Notes: a model not told the origin generated them from the sequence alone. Counted from the stretch's first letter, positions 1 to 6,799 are shown. The stretch: DNA of 8,868 nt from an uncultured Leucobacter sp. (GCA_945952575.1 CAMFIY010000102.1:1-8868), one strand, 5' to 3'. Numbers and translations: made by a program.

Positions 1-449
1 CGCTGGCATGGAAGTCGATCCTGCCCGACTCGTTCATCGGCACCGACGGATCGGTGATCTTCGGTCTGGTGTACAACTTCATCCCGTTCATGGTGCTGCC
101 GATGTTCGCGTCGCTGCAGGCCCTGGATCTCCGGCTCGTCGAGGCGGGTTCTGATCTGTACGCCTCGCCGGTCACGGTGTTCCGCAAGGTGACGCTGCCG
201 CTGTCGATGCCGGGCATCGTGTCGGGCACGCTGCTGAGCTTCATCCCGATGTCGGGCGACTACGTGAACGCCTCGCGCGAGTTCCTCGGCGGCACGGGCA
301 CGGCGATGATCGGCAACGTCATCGAGTCCAACTTCCTGCAGACGCAGAACTATCCGATGGCCGCGGCGCTGTCGATCATCCTGATGGCGATCATTCTGAT
401 CATCGTGGCGACCTACGTGCGCCGGAGCGGGGCGGAGGATCTGCTGTGA
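1..449 (+). CDS. potB: Polyamine-type ABC transporter permease, PotB-like (5' truncated)
   Basis: This is the C-terminal ~148 residues of an inner-membrane permease of the binding-protein-dependent (PotB/CysT) family. The reading frame is open from base 3 to the TGA at 447-449, so the gene begins before the window; complete family members are about 280-310 residues. A cytoplasmic EAA loop is visible (EAGSDLYASP, then TLPLSMPGI, encoded around 141-217), the surface that docks on the ATPase. Hydrophobic segments flank it (FGLVYNFIPFMVLPMFA before it; GTLLSFIPM and a long final helix AALSIILMAIILIIVATYV after it), ending in a basic tail. It overlaps the next permease gene by four bases (GTGA), implying coupled translation and a heterodimeric channel. 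Transport of spermidine/putrescine is the family's usual role; the substrate here is inferred, not shown. Confidence 0.87.
   Translation, partial: LAWKSILPDSFIGTDGSVIFGLVYNFIPFMVLPMFASLQALDLRLVEAGSDLYASPVTVFRKVTLPLSMPGIVSGTLLSFIPMSGDYVNASREFLGGTGTAMIGNVIESNFLQTQNYPMAAALSIILMAIILIIVATYVRRSGAEDLL
434..438 (+). promoter_or_regulatory. Ribosome binding site fixing the PotC-like GTG start
   Basis: GGAGG lies 7 bases before the GTG at 446, inside the last codons of the upstream permease. It supports the overlapping GTG as the true start. Confidence 0.75.
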
Positions 450-1249
450 ACAAGTTCAGTCTCGGCAAGCTGCTCGTCCCGGTGGTGGGGGCGATCGCGC
501 TGATCTACCTGCTGCTCCCGATCGCGCACGTGATCCTGTTCTCCTTCAATCAGAAGAGAGGCCGCAACAACATCATCTGGAACGGCTTCTCGCTGCAGAA
601 CTGGCAGAATCCGTGCGGTGCGCCGCAGGTGTGCACGGCGTTCGGCAACAGCATCATGATCGGCGTCGTCGCGACGGTCATCGCGACCGTGCTGGGCACG
701 ATGATCGCGATCGCGCTCGTGCGCTATCGCTTCAGGGGCCGTTCCACCGTCAGTCTGCTGCTCTTCACCCCGATGGCGACGCCCGAAGTGGTTCTCGGTG
801 CGGGCCTCGCGGCTCAGTTCCTGCTCGCGGGAGTGGAGAAGGGCATCGGGACGGTCATCCTGGCGCACACGATGTTCTGCATCTCCTATGTCGTGGTCGC
901 GGTGAAGGCCCGCGTTGCCTCGCTGAACCCGGCGATCGAGGAGGCGGGCAGGGATCTGTACGCCTCGCCCGGTCAGGTGTTCTGGCGGATTACCCTGCCG
1001 ATGCTGATGCCCGGCATCATCGGTGCGGCGCTGCTCAGCTTCGCGTTGTCGTTCGATGACTTCATCATCACGAACTTCAACTCGGGCACGGCGACGACGT
1101 TCCCGAAGTTCATCTACGTGTCCGCGCTCAAGGGCGTCCCGGCGCAGGCGAACGTGCTGGCGTCGATCGTGTTCATCGGCGCGCTGTTGCTGGTGATCAT
1201 CGTGCAGATGGTGAACATCAACCGGCAGAAGCGCCTCTCGCAGGCATAG
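446..1249 (+). CDS. potC: Polyamine-type ABC transporter permease, PotC-like
   Basis: This complete 267-residue inner-membrane permease is the probable partner of the PotB-like protein just upstream. The GTG start is chosen because a GGAGG sits 7 bases before it. Six hydrophobic stretches can be read, roughly at residues 9-33, 68-92, 101-128, 134-155, 186-207 and 235-257. The EAA loop is clear at about 165-191 (EEAGRDLYASP, then ITLPMLMPGI), and it is followed by LSFDDFIITNF (201-211), a segment typical of PotC-type spermidine/putrescine permeases. Length is normal for PotC (about 260-280). The loop DNA is nearly identical to that of the upstream permease (gatctgtacgcctcgcc in both), as expected of paired paralogous subunits binding the same ATPase dimer. 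No ATPase or binding-protein gene of this system follows, so they must lie upstream. Other di- or tricarboxylate or opine substrates are possible for this family. Confidence 0.9.
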   Translation: MNKFSLGKLLVPVVGAIALIYLLLPIAHVILFSFNQKRGRNNIIWNGFSLQNWQNPCGAPQVCTAFGNSIMIGVVATVIATVLGTMIAIALVRYRFRGRSTVSLLLFTPMATPEVVLGAGLAAQFLLAGVEKGIGTVILAHTMFCISYVVVAVKARVASLNPAIEEAGRDLYASPGQVFWRITLPMLMPGIIGAALLSFALSFDDFIITNFNSGTATTFPKFIYVSALKGVPAQANVLASIVFIGALLLVIIVQMVNINRQKRLSQA

Positions 1250-1327
1250 CGCTTGTTCGTCTGAGCAACACAGTCGACCAGGTGAGGCGCGGGCGGCGGG
1301 CCTCCGAATTTTCGTCACATGAGCGGG

Positions 1328-1363
1328 TTGTGGATGCGGCATGCTTTGCGGCCACATCCACAA
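1328..1363. terminator. Hairpin between permease operon and prfB (possible terminator)
   Basis: TTGTGGATG at 1328-1336 is the exact reverse complement of CATCCACAA at 1355-1363, and GGC/GCC can extend the stem inside after one mismatch. No T-tract follows, so it is not a classical intrinsic terminator. It could end permease transcripts, block read-through into prfB, or be a protein site. The arms resemble DnaA boxes (7 of 9 matches to TTATCCACA), which I regard as coincidental. Confidence 0.35.
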
Positions 1364-1427
1364 GACGCTCCGGAGGGATGAAAATCGGAGCCTCGCCGAC
1401 CGGGCCGATCCACGGAGCGCAGGCCGG

Positions 1428-1441
1428 TAGACTCTTCTTCT
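1428..1441 (+). promoter_or_regulatory. prfB: -10 box of prfB, probable leaderless promoter
   Basis: TAGACT (1428-1433) fits the actinobacterial TANNNT -10 pattern and is separated from the prfB ATG at 1442 by only 8 bases (CTTCTTCT), with no Shine-Dalgarno sequence in between or just upstream. A start of transcription at or within a base or two of the ATG is therefore expected. No convincing -35 box is seen at the matching distance. Confidence 0.5.
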
Positions 1442-2545
1442 ATGCTCGATCTCGATCTCGGCGGCCGTATCAAGGCCGTGCGCGCCACATTCTCTGACAT
1501 CGCCGCGGTGATGGATCTGCCCGGGCTGGAGGGGCGGATCGCCGAGCTCGAGGAGCAGGCGGCGGCGCCCGGTCTCTGGGACGATCCGGCGGCCGCGCAG
1601 CAGGTCACGAGCAGCCTCAGCCACAGCAAGTCCCGGTACGGGAAGCTCGCTGAGGTGCAGCGCCGACTCGACGATCTCGACGTGCTGATCGAACTCGCGC
1701 AGGAGATGGACGACGAGGCCTCCGCCGAGGAGGCGAAGACGGAGCTCTCCGACCTCGAAGCCGTCATCGGCGAGCTCGAGGTGCAGACCATGCTCTCGGG
1801 GGAGTACGACGCTCGGCCCGCGGTCATCACGATCCGCTCGGGCGCAGGCGGCGACGACGCGACCGACTTCGCCGAGATGCTCATGCGGATGTATCTGCGC
1901 TGGGCGGAGCAGCACGACTATCCGACGAAGGTGCTCGACACCTCGTATGCGGAGGGCGCCGGCATCAAGTCCGCGACGTTCGAAGTGGATGCGCCGTACG
2001 CATTCGGCACGCTGTCGGTCGAGGCCGGTACGCACCGCCTCGCGCGCATCAGTCCGTTCGGTTCGGCCGACAAGCGCCAGACGAGCTTCGCGGGCGTCGA
2101 GGTGATCCCGCTGCTCGAGGAGGCGACCGAGGTCGAGATACCCGAGAACGACATCCGCGTCGACGTCTTCCGCTCCTCGGGTCCGGGCGGTCAGTCCGTC
2201 AACACCACGGACTCCGCGGTCCGGATCACCCACCTGCCGACAGGCCTCGTCGTCTCGATGCAGAACGAGAAGAGCCAGATCCAGAACCGCGCCGCCGCCA
2301 TGCGCGTGCTGCAGACGCGCCTGCTGCTGCTCAAGCGCGAGGAGGAGGCCGCGAAGAAGAAGGAGCTCGCCGGCACCATCACGGCCAGCTGGGGCGACCA
2401 GATGCGCTCCTACTTCCTCTACGGCCAGCAGCTCGTGAAGGATCTCCGCACCGGGCACGAGAGCTCCCAGCCGGATGCCGTCTTCAACGGTGAGCTGGAC
2501 GGGTTCATCGCCGCCGGGATCCGGTGGCGTTCGCTGGGGAAATAG
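1442..2545 (+). CDS. prfB: Peptide chain release factor 2 (RF2)
   Basis: RF2 recognises UGA and UAA stop codons in the ribosomal A site and triggers hydrolysis of the finished peptide. The 367-residue product is full length (E. coli RF2 is 365). It has a helical N-terminal domain (about 1-110, with GLWDDPAAAQ typical of the family), then the decoding region with the RF2-specific SPF tripeptide at 204-206 (RISPFGSADKRQTSF), and the catalytic GPGGQSVN loop with GGQ at 249-251, followed by the usual VSMQNEKSQIQNR helix. The reading frame is continuous: the internal UGA and CUU slippery site that autoregulate prfB in many bacteria are absent, as is general in Actinobacteria. The start ATG has no ribosome site but a -10 box 8 bases upstream, so a leaderless mRNA is likely. 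In related genera ftsE/ftsX normally follow; here an oxidoreductase pseudogene and transport genes follow instead. Confidence 0.97.
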   Translation: MLDLDLGGRIKAVRATFSDIAAVMDLPGLEGRIAELEEQAAAPGLWDDPAAAQQVTSSLSHSKSRYGKLAEVQRRLDDLDVLIELAQEMDDEASAEEAKTELSDLEAVIGELEVQTMLSGEYDARPAVITIRSGAGGDDATDFAEMLMRMYLRWAEQHDYPTKVLDTSYAEGAGIKSATFEVDAPYAFGTLSVEAGTHRLARISPFGSADKRQTSFAGVEVIPLLEEATEVEIPENDIRVDVFRSSGPGGQSVNTTDSAVRITHLPTGLVVSMQNEKSQIQNRAAAMRVLQTRLLLLKREEEAAKKKELAGTITASWGDQMRSYFLYGQQLVKDLRTGHESSQPDAVFNGELDGFIAAGIRWRSLGK

Positions 2546-2560
2546 CCATCGTGTGCACCG

Positions 2561-2955
2561 CTAGCAGGTAGTCAGCGTCTTTCCGCCTCCACCCGCTGCT
2601 CCGCTGCGAAGGAACGCCGGCAGTTCCGTCAACGGCACGCCCGCGCGGACGGTCGTCCTCAGCCGACCCTGCGCCAGACGGTCGAAGACGGTGCGGAAGA
2701 TGTCATCCGGGTGCGGCTGGGAAGATGCGTGGATGGCGTCGCGGAGCCGGAACATCGCGATGGCTCCGAGCCCCGGCACGCTGAACGGTTCAGGTGGCAC
2801 GGTCTGGCCGAGGCCAGCCCGTGACTGGCGAGGGTGCCACGCGGTCTCAGGAGATCTGCGACCTCGCCCGCATCGAGTTCATCGGGAGGATCGGCTTCGC
2901 GCAGTGCGAGGACCCGATCACGCGGGCCGGGTCGATCCGCCACGACAGTGTGCAT
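2561..2955 (-). pseudogene. Remnant of a medium-chain oxidoreductase (quinone reductase / 2-enoyl thioester reductase-like)
   Basis: Read on the minus strand from an ATG at 2955, preceded by a good AAGGAG ribosome site, the first ~32 residues look like the N-terminus of an MDR-superfamily enzyme (MHTVVADRPG, then VLALREADPPDELDAGEV). The frame then jumps directly to a motif that belongs near the end of the nucleotide-binding domain (ADLLRPRGTLASHGLASA), so about 200 residues are missing. After roughly 2810 the similarity moves to another frame ending at the TAG 2561-2563, where the family C-terminus is readable (DIFRTVFDRLAQGRLRTTV, then VPLTELPAFL and GGKTL). One large in-frame internal deletion plus at least one frameshift explains the pattern. 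No functional enzyme is expected. It ends 15 bases from the prfB stop, facing it. Family assignment is from remembered consensus; the exact substrate class cannot be told. Confidence 0.72.
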
Positions 2956-3020
2956 GCGCTCGCTCCTTCCCGGTGCAGATGGTGACCGGGCGTCAGCGGC
3001 GGATTGCCATTCCTTCTATT

Positions 3021-3040
3021 TTGTAATACAGTTATCCAAT
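3021..3040 (+). promoter_or_regulatory. Shared regulatory element, copy 1 (dehydrogenase promoter)
   Basis: TTGTAATACAGTTATCCAAT matches the sequence at 6962-6981, before the TorT-like gene, at 16 of 20 positions, including the uninterrupted run ACAGTTATCCAA. Its left half holds TGTA-A-TACA, an inverted repeat of the size bound by GntR-family dimers. I infer an operator or activator site common to both transcription units; the regulator at 6098-6748 is the obvious candidate binder. Confidence 0.5.
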
Positions 3041-3081
3041 TAATGGGATCGATGCGGCTGCCTCTGCCTATCGCGGCTGCC

Positions 3082-3097
3082 GGGAGGGGAGCTCCCC
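3082..3097 (+). promoter_or_regulatory. Ribosome site of the dehydrogenase inside a palindrome
   Basis: GGGAGGGGA (3082-3090) is the only purine-rich ribosome site before the TTG at 3099 and decides that start. It is embedded in the perfect 12-base palindrome GGGGAGCTCCCC (3086-3097). Pairing of GGGAG or GGGG with CTCCC/CCCC would hide the ribosome site, so translation may be structure-limited; this effect is inferred. Confidence 0.5.
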
Positions 3098-3098
3098 G

Positions 3099-6038
3099 TT
3101 GCGGATCGTCGAGTTTGCGGACGCGGATGCGCTGATCGAACGGATCCGCTCCGGCGGCATCGAGGTCGACGTGTCCGAGCGTCGGCGGCAGGAATATTCC
3201 TACGATGCATCGAATTACCGCGTTCGCCCCAGGGCCGTGGTCTTCCCGAGAACGGCAGAGGAATGCCGCCGGGTGCTCGGGATGTGCAATGAAGTCGGTG
3301 CTCCGGTGACCGCGCGCGGCGGGGGAACCTCCATGGCCGGGAATGCGATCGGGGACGGAATCGTAGTCGATGTCTCCCGCCACATGCGTCGCGTCGACGA
3401 CATCGACCGGGAGACCTCTTCGGTGTGGGTGGATGGCGGAACCATCCTGGGCGAGCTTCGGACGCGAGTGGAACAGGCAACGGGAGGGGAGCTGACGTTC
3501 GCCCCCGATCCTTCCTCGCTCAGTCGTGCGACGATCGGGGGTTCGATCGCCAACGACGCCTGCGGCAACCACTCCGTGGAGTTCGGGAGGATGTCCCATC
3601 ATGTGCACGAGATCGAGCTCGTCACCGTCGACGGCGCGCACCTCATCGCATCGCGAGGCGGTCTCCGCCCGGTCGACCCGAACGACGTGCGATCGGCCGC
3701 TCGCGCGGAGGAGCTGAGCCGCGCGCTGGCGCGATTCCGCGACCGTCATCTCGCCGCGATCAGGTTGGAGCTCGGCCGGATCCCGCGTCAGGTCTCGGGA
3801 TATCACCTCGGAGAACTCCTGCCCGAGAACGGATTCGACGTGGCGCGAGCCCTGGCCGGCAGCGAAGGCACGTGCGCCGTGGTGCTCCGGGCGCGCGTGG
3901 GCCTCGTCCCCAAACCCGGGCCGACGGCCCTGCTCTGCCTGGGCTACGAGTCCACGGTCGATTCAGCCCGCGATGTCGTCGCGATGCTCGACATGAAGCC
4001 GAGCGCGATCGAGGGGCTCAACGCGTCGATCATCGAGATCATGCGCCATCGACGCGGGCCGGAGAGCGTTCGTCTGCTGCCCGCGGGGAGTGCTTATGTG
4101 ATGGTCGAGTTCTCGGCCTCGACGATCGACGCGGCCGAGGCCAGATGCCGGGAGCTGGCCGACCGGCTGCAGCGCGCCGGACGCATGCGAGACTTCGTCA
4201 TCGCGACGGATCCCGGCGAACGCGCCCAGCTCTGGAGGGTTCGGGAGGACGGCGCGGGCTTGTCGTCGCAGCGGCTCGACGGAGTGCAGACCTGGCCCGG
4301 CTGGGAGGATTCCGCGGTGGCGCCGGAGCAGCTCGCCGACTATCTCGAGGAGCTCCTCGAACTCATCGCCGTCTCCGGGTACACAGCCTCCCTCTACGGG
4401 CATTTCGGTGCGGGCTGCGTGCACATGCGGCTCGACTTCGAGCTGCGGACGGCGGGCGGGCGTGCGAAGTTCGCGTCCTTCATCCGTGAGGCGGCATCGA
4501 TCGTCACACGTTTCGGCGGCTCCCTCTCGGGAGAGCACGGCGACGGCCGAGCCCGCGGAGAACTGCTCGGACTCATGTACACGATGGAGATGCTGAGCGC
4601 ATTCTCCGAGTTCAAGGCTCTGTGGGATCCGGACGGACTGCTGAACCCCGGGATCATCGTCGATCCCGCCCCCCTGACGGCTTCGCTGGCGCTCGAGGGG
4701 ATGCCGGCGCCCGCTGTCTCGGGGGTGCTGCAGGTCCCGGCGGCGGGGGCCACCGGGAGCGCGATCGCTCTCCTGGACCCGTTCGCCGGAGCGCACGGAC
4801 GCGGAGCGCTCTTCGTCGGGAACGCGCACGCATGCATCGGCGTGGGCCGGTGCCGCGCCTCGACCGGCGGATTCATGTGCCCGAGCTATCGGGCGACGCA
4901 GGACGAGAAGGACTCGACTCGGGGGCGCGCCAGGGTGCTGCAGGAACTCGCGCGAGGCACGGGCAGGATGTCCGGGGGCTGGGCGGTTTCCGAGGTGCGC
5001 GAGTCGCTCGACCTCTGCCTCTCGTGCAAGGCCTGTTCGACCGATTGCCCCGCCGGGGTCGATATGGCGGAGGCGAAGTCGGAGCTGATGGGCGAGTACT
5101 ACCGGGGTCGGCTGCGCCCGTTCACCCACTACTCGATCGGCTGGCTGCCGCGATGGCTGCCGCTGCTGACTCGCGTGAGCCGGATCGCCAATCTGGTCAC
5201 GGGGATCCCGCGGCTGCGCGCCGTCGCCGATCGGCTGGGGATCAGCGCTCGTCGCAGACTGCCTGCCTTCCGTCCGCACCGTCAGTACCGGGAGCGGGTC
5301 AGGGAGGCCGGCTTCTCCGGCGATTCCGACACCCTGATCTTCGTCGACAGCTTCACGCGCGCCTTCCGTCCCGAGGTGGTTCCCGCCGCGGCTCGGGTGC
5401 TCCGCGATGCGGGTGCACAGGTCGGGTGCGCGCCAGACGCGTGCTGCGGCCTTACCTGGATCTCGACCGGGCAGCGCGAGAGTGCGGCGAGGCGGCTGGC
5501 TCGCCTGGTGCGCAGGCTCGACGACGGAACGGACCGGCGTATCGTCGTCCTGGAGCCGAGTTGCGCCGCCGCGATCCGCGACGAGGCGCCCAAGCTGGTC
5601 CCAGGTGAGGCGTCCGAGCGCGTCGCGTCGCGTGTGCGCAGCTTCGCCGTCGCTGTGGACGAGGCGGTGGCGCAGGGCTGGCGCCCGAGGGTTCCGCCAC
5701 CCGCGGCCGCGGTCCTGCAGACCCACTGTCACGAGCACGCGGTGTTCGGGGCCGGCGCGCAACGCCGCATCCTCCAGGCCTGGGGCGTGGGGAGTGTGGT
5801 CGAGTCGTCCTCGTGCTGCGGCGTCGCGGGCAACTTCGGTTTCGAGTCGGATCACTTCGATCTCTCGATGCAGGTGGCCGAGCACTCGATTCGCCCGGCG
5901 ATGGCTGCGGCGGATCGGTCGGCGCTGGTGCTGACCGACGGGTTCAGCTGCGGGATGCAGGTGTCTCAGCTCGAGCCCGAGCGGGGGAGCGAGCACCTGG
6001 CGACGGCTCTCGACCGGGGTTCGATTGACCTACAGTAA
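3099..6038 (+). CDS. FAD-linked oxidase fused to 4Fe-4S and CCG domains (D-2-hydroxyacid dehydrogenase type)
   Basis: This 979-residue protein combines a flavin dehydrogenase with an electron-carrying module, like the large D-lactate/D-2-hydroxyglutarate-type dehydrogenases that pass electrons toward the quinone pool. Residues ~35-240 form the FAD-binding domain, with the loop RGGGTSMAGNAIG (73-85) and DPSSLSRATIGGSIANDACG (137-156). Residues ~250-525 are the FAD-oxidase C domain: GHFGAGCVH gives H435 and H442, and SGEHGDGR gives E479, positions equivalent to the metal site of D-2-hydroxyacid dehydrogenases. Iron-sulfur motifs follow: C579-C585-C594P and CLSCKACSTDCP (C640, C643, C646, C650). 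Two cysteine-rich CCG domains carry CCG at 782-784 and SCCGVAGNFG at 905-914. There is no signal peptide or membrane helix, so it is cytoplasmic, perhaps membrane-peripheral. The start is TTG, supported by GGGAGGGG upstream. It lies 59 bases before the GntR gene. The substrate is unknown; a 2-hydroxyacid is inferred. Confidence 0.9.
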   Translation: MRIVEFADADALIERIRSGGIEVDVSERRRQEYSYDASNYRVRPRAVVFPRTAEECRRVLGMCNEVGAPVTARGGGTSMAGNAIGDGIVVDVSRHMRRVDDIDRETSSVWVDGGTILGELRTRVEQATGGELTFAPDPSSLSRATIGGSIANDACGNHSVEFGRMSHHVHEIELVTVDGAHLIASRGGLRPVDPNDVRSAARAEELSRALARFRDRHLAAIRLELGRIPRQVSGYHLGELLPENGFDVARALAGSEGTCAVVLRARVGLVPKPGPTALLCLGYESTVDSARDVVAMLDMKPSAIEGLNASIIEIMRHRRGPESVRLLPAGSAYVMVEFSASTIDAAEARCRELADRLQRAGRMRDFVIATDPGERAQLWRVREDGAGLSSQRLDGVQTWPGWEDSAVAPEQLADYLEELLELIAVSGYTASLYGHFGAGCVHMRLDFELRTAGGRAKFASFIREAASIVTRFGGSLSGEHGDGRARGELLGLMYTMEMLSAFSEFKALWDPDGLLNPGIIVDPAPLTASLALEGMPAPAVSGVLQVPAAGATGSAIALLDPFAGAHGRGALFVGNAHACIGVGRCRASTGGFMCPSYRATQDEKDSTRGRARVLQELARGTGRMSGGWAVSEVRESLDLCLSCKACSTDCPAGVDMAEAKSELMGEYYRGRLRPFTHYSIGWLPRWLPLLTRVSRIANLVTGIPRLRAVADRLGISARRRLPAFRPHRQYRERVREAGFSGDSDTLIFVDSFTRAFRPEVVPAAARVLRDAGAQVGCAPDACCGLTWISTGQRESAARRLARLVRRLDDGTDRRIVVLEPSCAAAIRDEAPKLVPGEASERVASRVRSFAVAVDEAVAQGWRPRVPPPAAAVLQTHCHEHAVFGAGAQRRILQAWGVGSVVESSSCCGVAGNFGFESDHFDLSMQVAEHSIRPAMAAADRSALVLTDGFSCGMQVSQLEPERGSEHLATALDRGSIDLQ

Positions 6039-6042
6039 TACG
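6029..6042 (+). promoter_or_regulatory. Putative GntR operator before the regulator gene
   Basis: CCTACAGTAATACG matches the left arm of the inverted repeat at the TorT-like promoter (CATACAGAAATACG, 6934-6947) at 12 of 14 positions. It spans the stop codon of the dehydrogenase (TAA 6036-6038) and runs into the palindrome TACGCGTA (6039-6046). The location before the GntR gene suggests autoregulation. A TANNNT-like TAGTAT sits downstream at 6061-6066, but no good -35 pairs with it. Confidence 0.45.
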
Positions 6043-6082
6043 CGTAGACAGTCGTTGGGATAGTATGTCGCCAAAGTCGGGT

Positions 6083-6092
6083 AGGAGGGAGG
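6083..6092 (+). promoter_or_regulatory. Ribosome binding site deciding the GntR start
   Basis: AGGAGGGAGG lies with its AGGAGG core 9 bases before the GTG at 6098. The in-frame ATG at 6065 has no ribosome site, so the GTG is preferred. Confidence 0.75.
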
Positions 6093-6097
6093 CCGCT

Positions 6098-6748
6098 GTG
6101 AAACGGCCGCTTCAGACGGTTTCCGTGGCGGAGGCCGCCACGAATCAGCTGCGAGAGAGCCTCTTCTCCGGAGACTTCACGGCCGGCGAGGAGATCAAGG
6201 ACACGCGGATCGCCGACGAGTACGGCATCGCGCGACCGACTGCCAGGATCGCCGTGCAGCAGCTGATCAACGAGGGGATGCTCGTGAGGGACCCCGGCTA
6301 CAGCGCCCGGGTGCGGACCTTCGACCCCGTGCAGGTGCGGGACATCTTCCGCGTGCGCAAGTTGATCGAACTCGACGCGGTCCGTGAGATCAAGGTTTCG
6401 CGCGGCCCCCTCCACCAGGTCGAGGCGGCGATGAAGGAGCTGGGTCACTACGGGGAGGACCTCTCCTGGTCGAAGACCGCCGGCGCCGATGCGGCGTTTC
6501 ACCGGGCAGTGGTCCAGGCCGGCGGATCGCCGCGGCTGAGCGCCTACTTCGACGGTATCTGGAATGAGATCAGGCTCCTCCTCGCGCTCCCGGAGGAGCA
6601 CTTCGGTCGAGGGAATTCACCGTATGAGGAGCACGACGAGCTCTTCCAGCTCCTGCAGGGCGATGCGACGCTGAAGCAGGTCCAGCAAGCATGGGCCTTC
6701 CATCTCGACGAGTCGCGTGACTTCCTGGTGCAGCGCCTCTCCGAGTAG
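6098..6748 (+). CDS. GntR-family regulator, FadR subfamily with FCD ligand domain
   Basis: This 216-residue DNA-binding regulator starts at GTG 6098, directly behind AGGAGG; an in-frame ATG at 6065 would add 11 residues but lacks a ribosome site and goes beyond the family's usual N-terminus. Residues ~5-72 form the winged helix-turn-helix (ATNQLRESLFSGDFTAGEEI, then RIADEYGIARPTARIAVQQLINEGML). Residues ~78-215 are the all-helical FCD domain, with its usual metal ligands visible as D131 and H135 (DAAFHRAV), H179 (EEHDEL) and H202 (AFHLDES). FCD regulators typically bind small organic acids at this metal, which agrees with the neighbouring hydroxyacid dehydrogenase-type enzyme. The usual recognition-helix core SRTPVREAL is here ARPTARIAV, a divergent version, so its operator may also differ from known consensus. 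It probably controls its own gene, the dehydrogenase and the transporter; effector and sign of regulation are unknown. Confidence 0.92.
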   Translation: MKRPLQTVSVAEAATNQLRESLFSGDFTAGEEIKDTRIADEYGIARPTARIAVQQLINEGMLVRDPGYSARVRTFDPVQVRDIFRVRKLIELDAVREIKVSRGPLHQVEAAMKELGHYGEDLSWSKTAGADAAFHRAVVQAGGSPRLSAYFDGIWNEIRLLLALPEEHFGRGNSPYEEHDELFQLLQGDATLKQVQQAWAFHLDESRDFLVQRLSE

Positions 6749-6777
6749 TCGCGAGGGGTCCGAGTAGCGCCGCCCCT

Positions 6778-6799
6778 GCGCGGGGGTCGCAGCCCGCGC
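6778..6799. terminator. GC-rich hairpin after the GntR gene (possible terminator)
   Basis: GCGCGGG (6778-6784) pairs perfectly with CCCGCGC (6793-6799) around an 8-base loop, 30 bases after the stop codon. An alternative smaller stem, CCCC/GGGG, overlaps it (6773-6785). No T-run follows, so termination is only plausible, not shown. Confidence 0.35.

Larger units (their letters stand above)
2956..3098. promoter_or_regulatory. Divergent control region between pseudogene and dehydrogenase
   Basis: This 143-base gap separates two divergent units. It contains a distinctly AT-rich patch at about 3009-3045 in otherwise GC-rich DNA, the likely promoter/operator area. A -35-like AATACA or TTGTAA can be proposed around 3021-3030, but no convincing -10 is found at the matching distance (ATCGAT at 3048-3053 or TGGGAT at 3044-3049 are weak). 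The other 410 bases between prfB and the dehydrogenase are taken up by the pseudogene. Confidence 0.5.

Noticed and set aside
1328..1363. Paired DnaA boxes / replication origin signal
   Set aside because: The arms match the DnaA consensus at only 7 of 9 positions, there is no cluster or AT-rich unwinding region, and gene context is unrelated to an origin.
413..2458. Very long minus-strand open frame (681 residues) opposite the permease and prfB
   Set aside because: It mirrors codon bias of well-supported plus-strand genes; its product is low-complexity, rich in Arg/His/Glu, with no recognisable domain.
2691..3043. Several short plus-strand frames in the gap before the dehydrogenase
   Set aside because: No ribosome sites, no family resemblance, and the opposite strand shows readable oxidoreductase remnants.
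3425..4489. Plus-strand 354-residue frame inside the dehydrogenase
   Set aside because: An arginine-rich out-of-frame shadow of the real gene.
3963..5996. Long minus-strand open frame (677 residues) opposite the dehydrogenase
   Set aside because: Same antisense effect of high-GC coding DNA; the plus strand carries clear FAD and iron-sulfur motifs throughout.
6023..6053. TTGACC (6025-6030) as -35 of a GntR promoter
   Set aside because: No TANNNT hexamer lies at 16-19 bases; TAGTAT at 6061 is about 30 bases away.
6065..6097. ATG at 6065 as the GntR start
   Set aside because: No ribosome site; the GTG at 6098 has AGGAGG at good spacing and gives the family's normal N-terminus.
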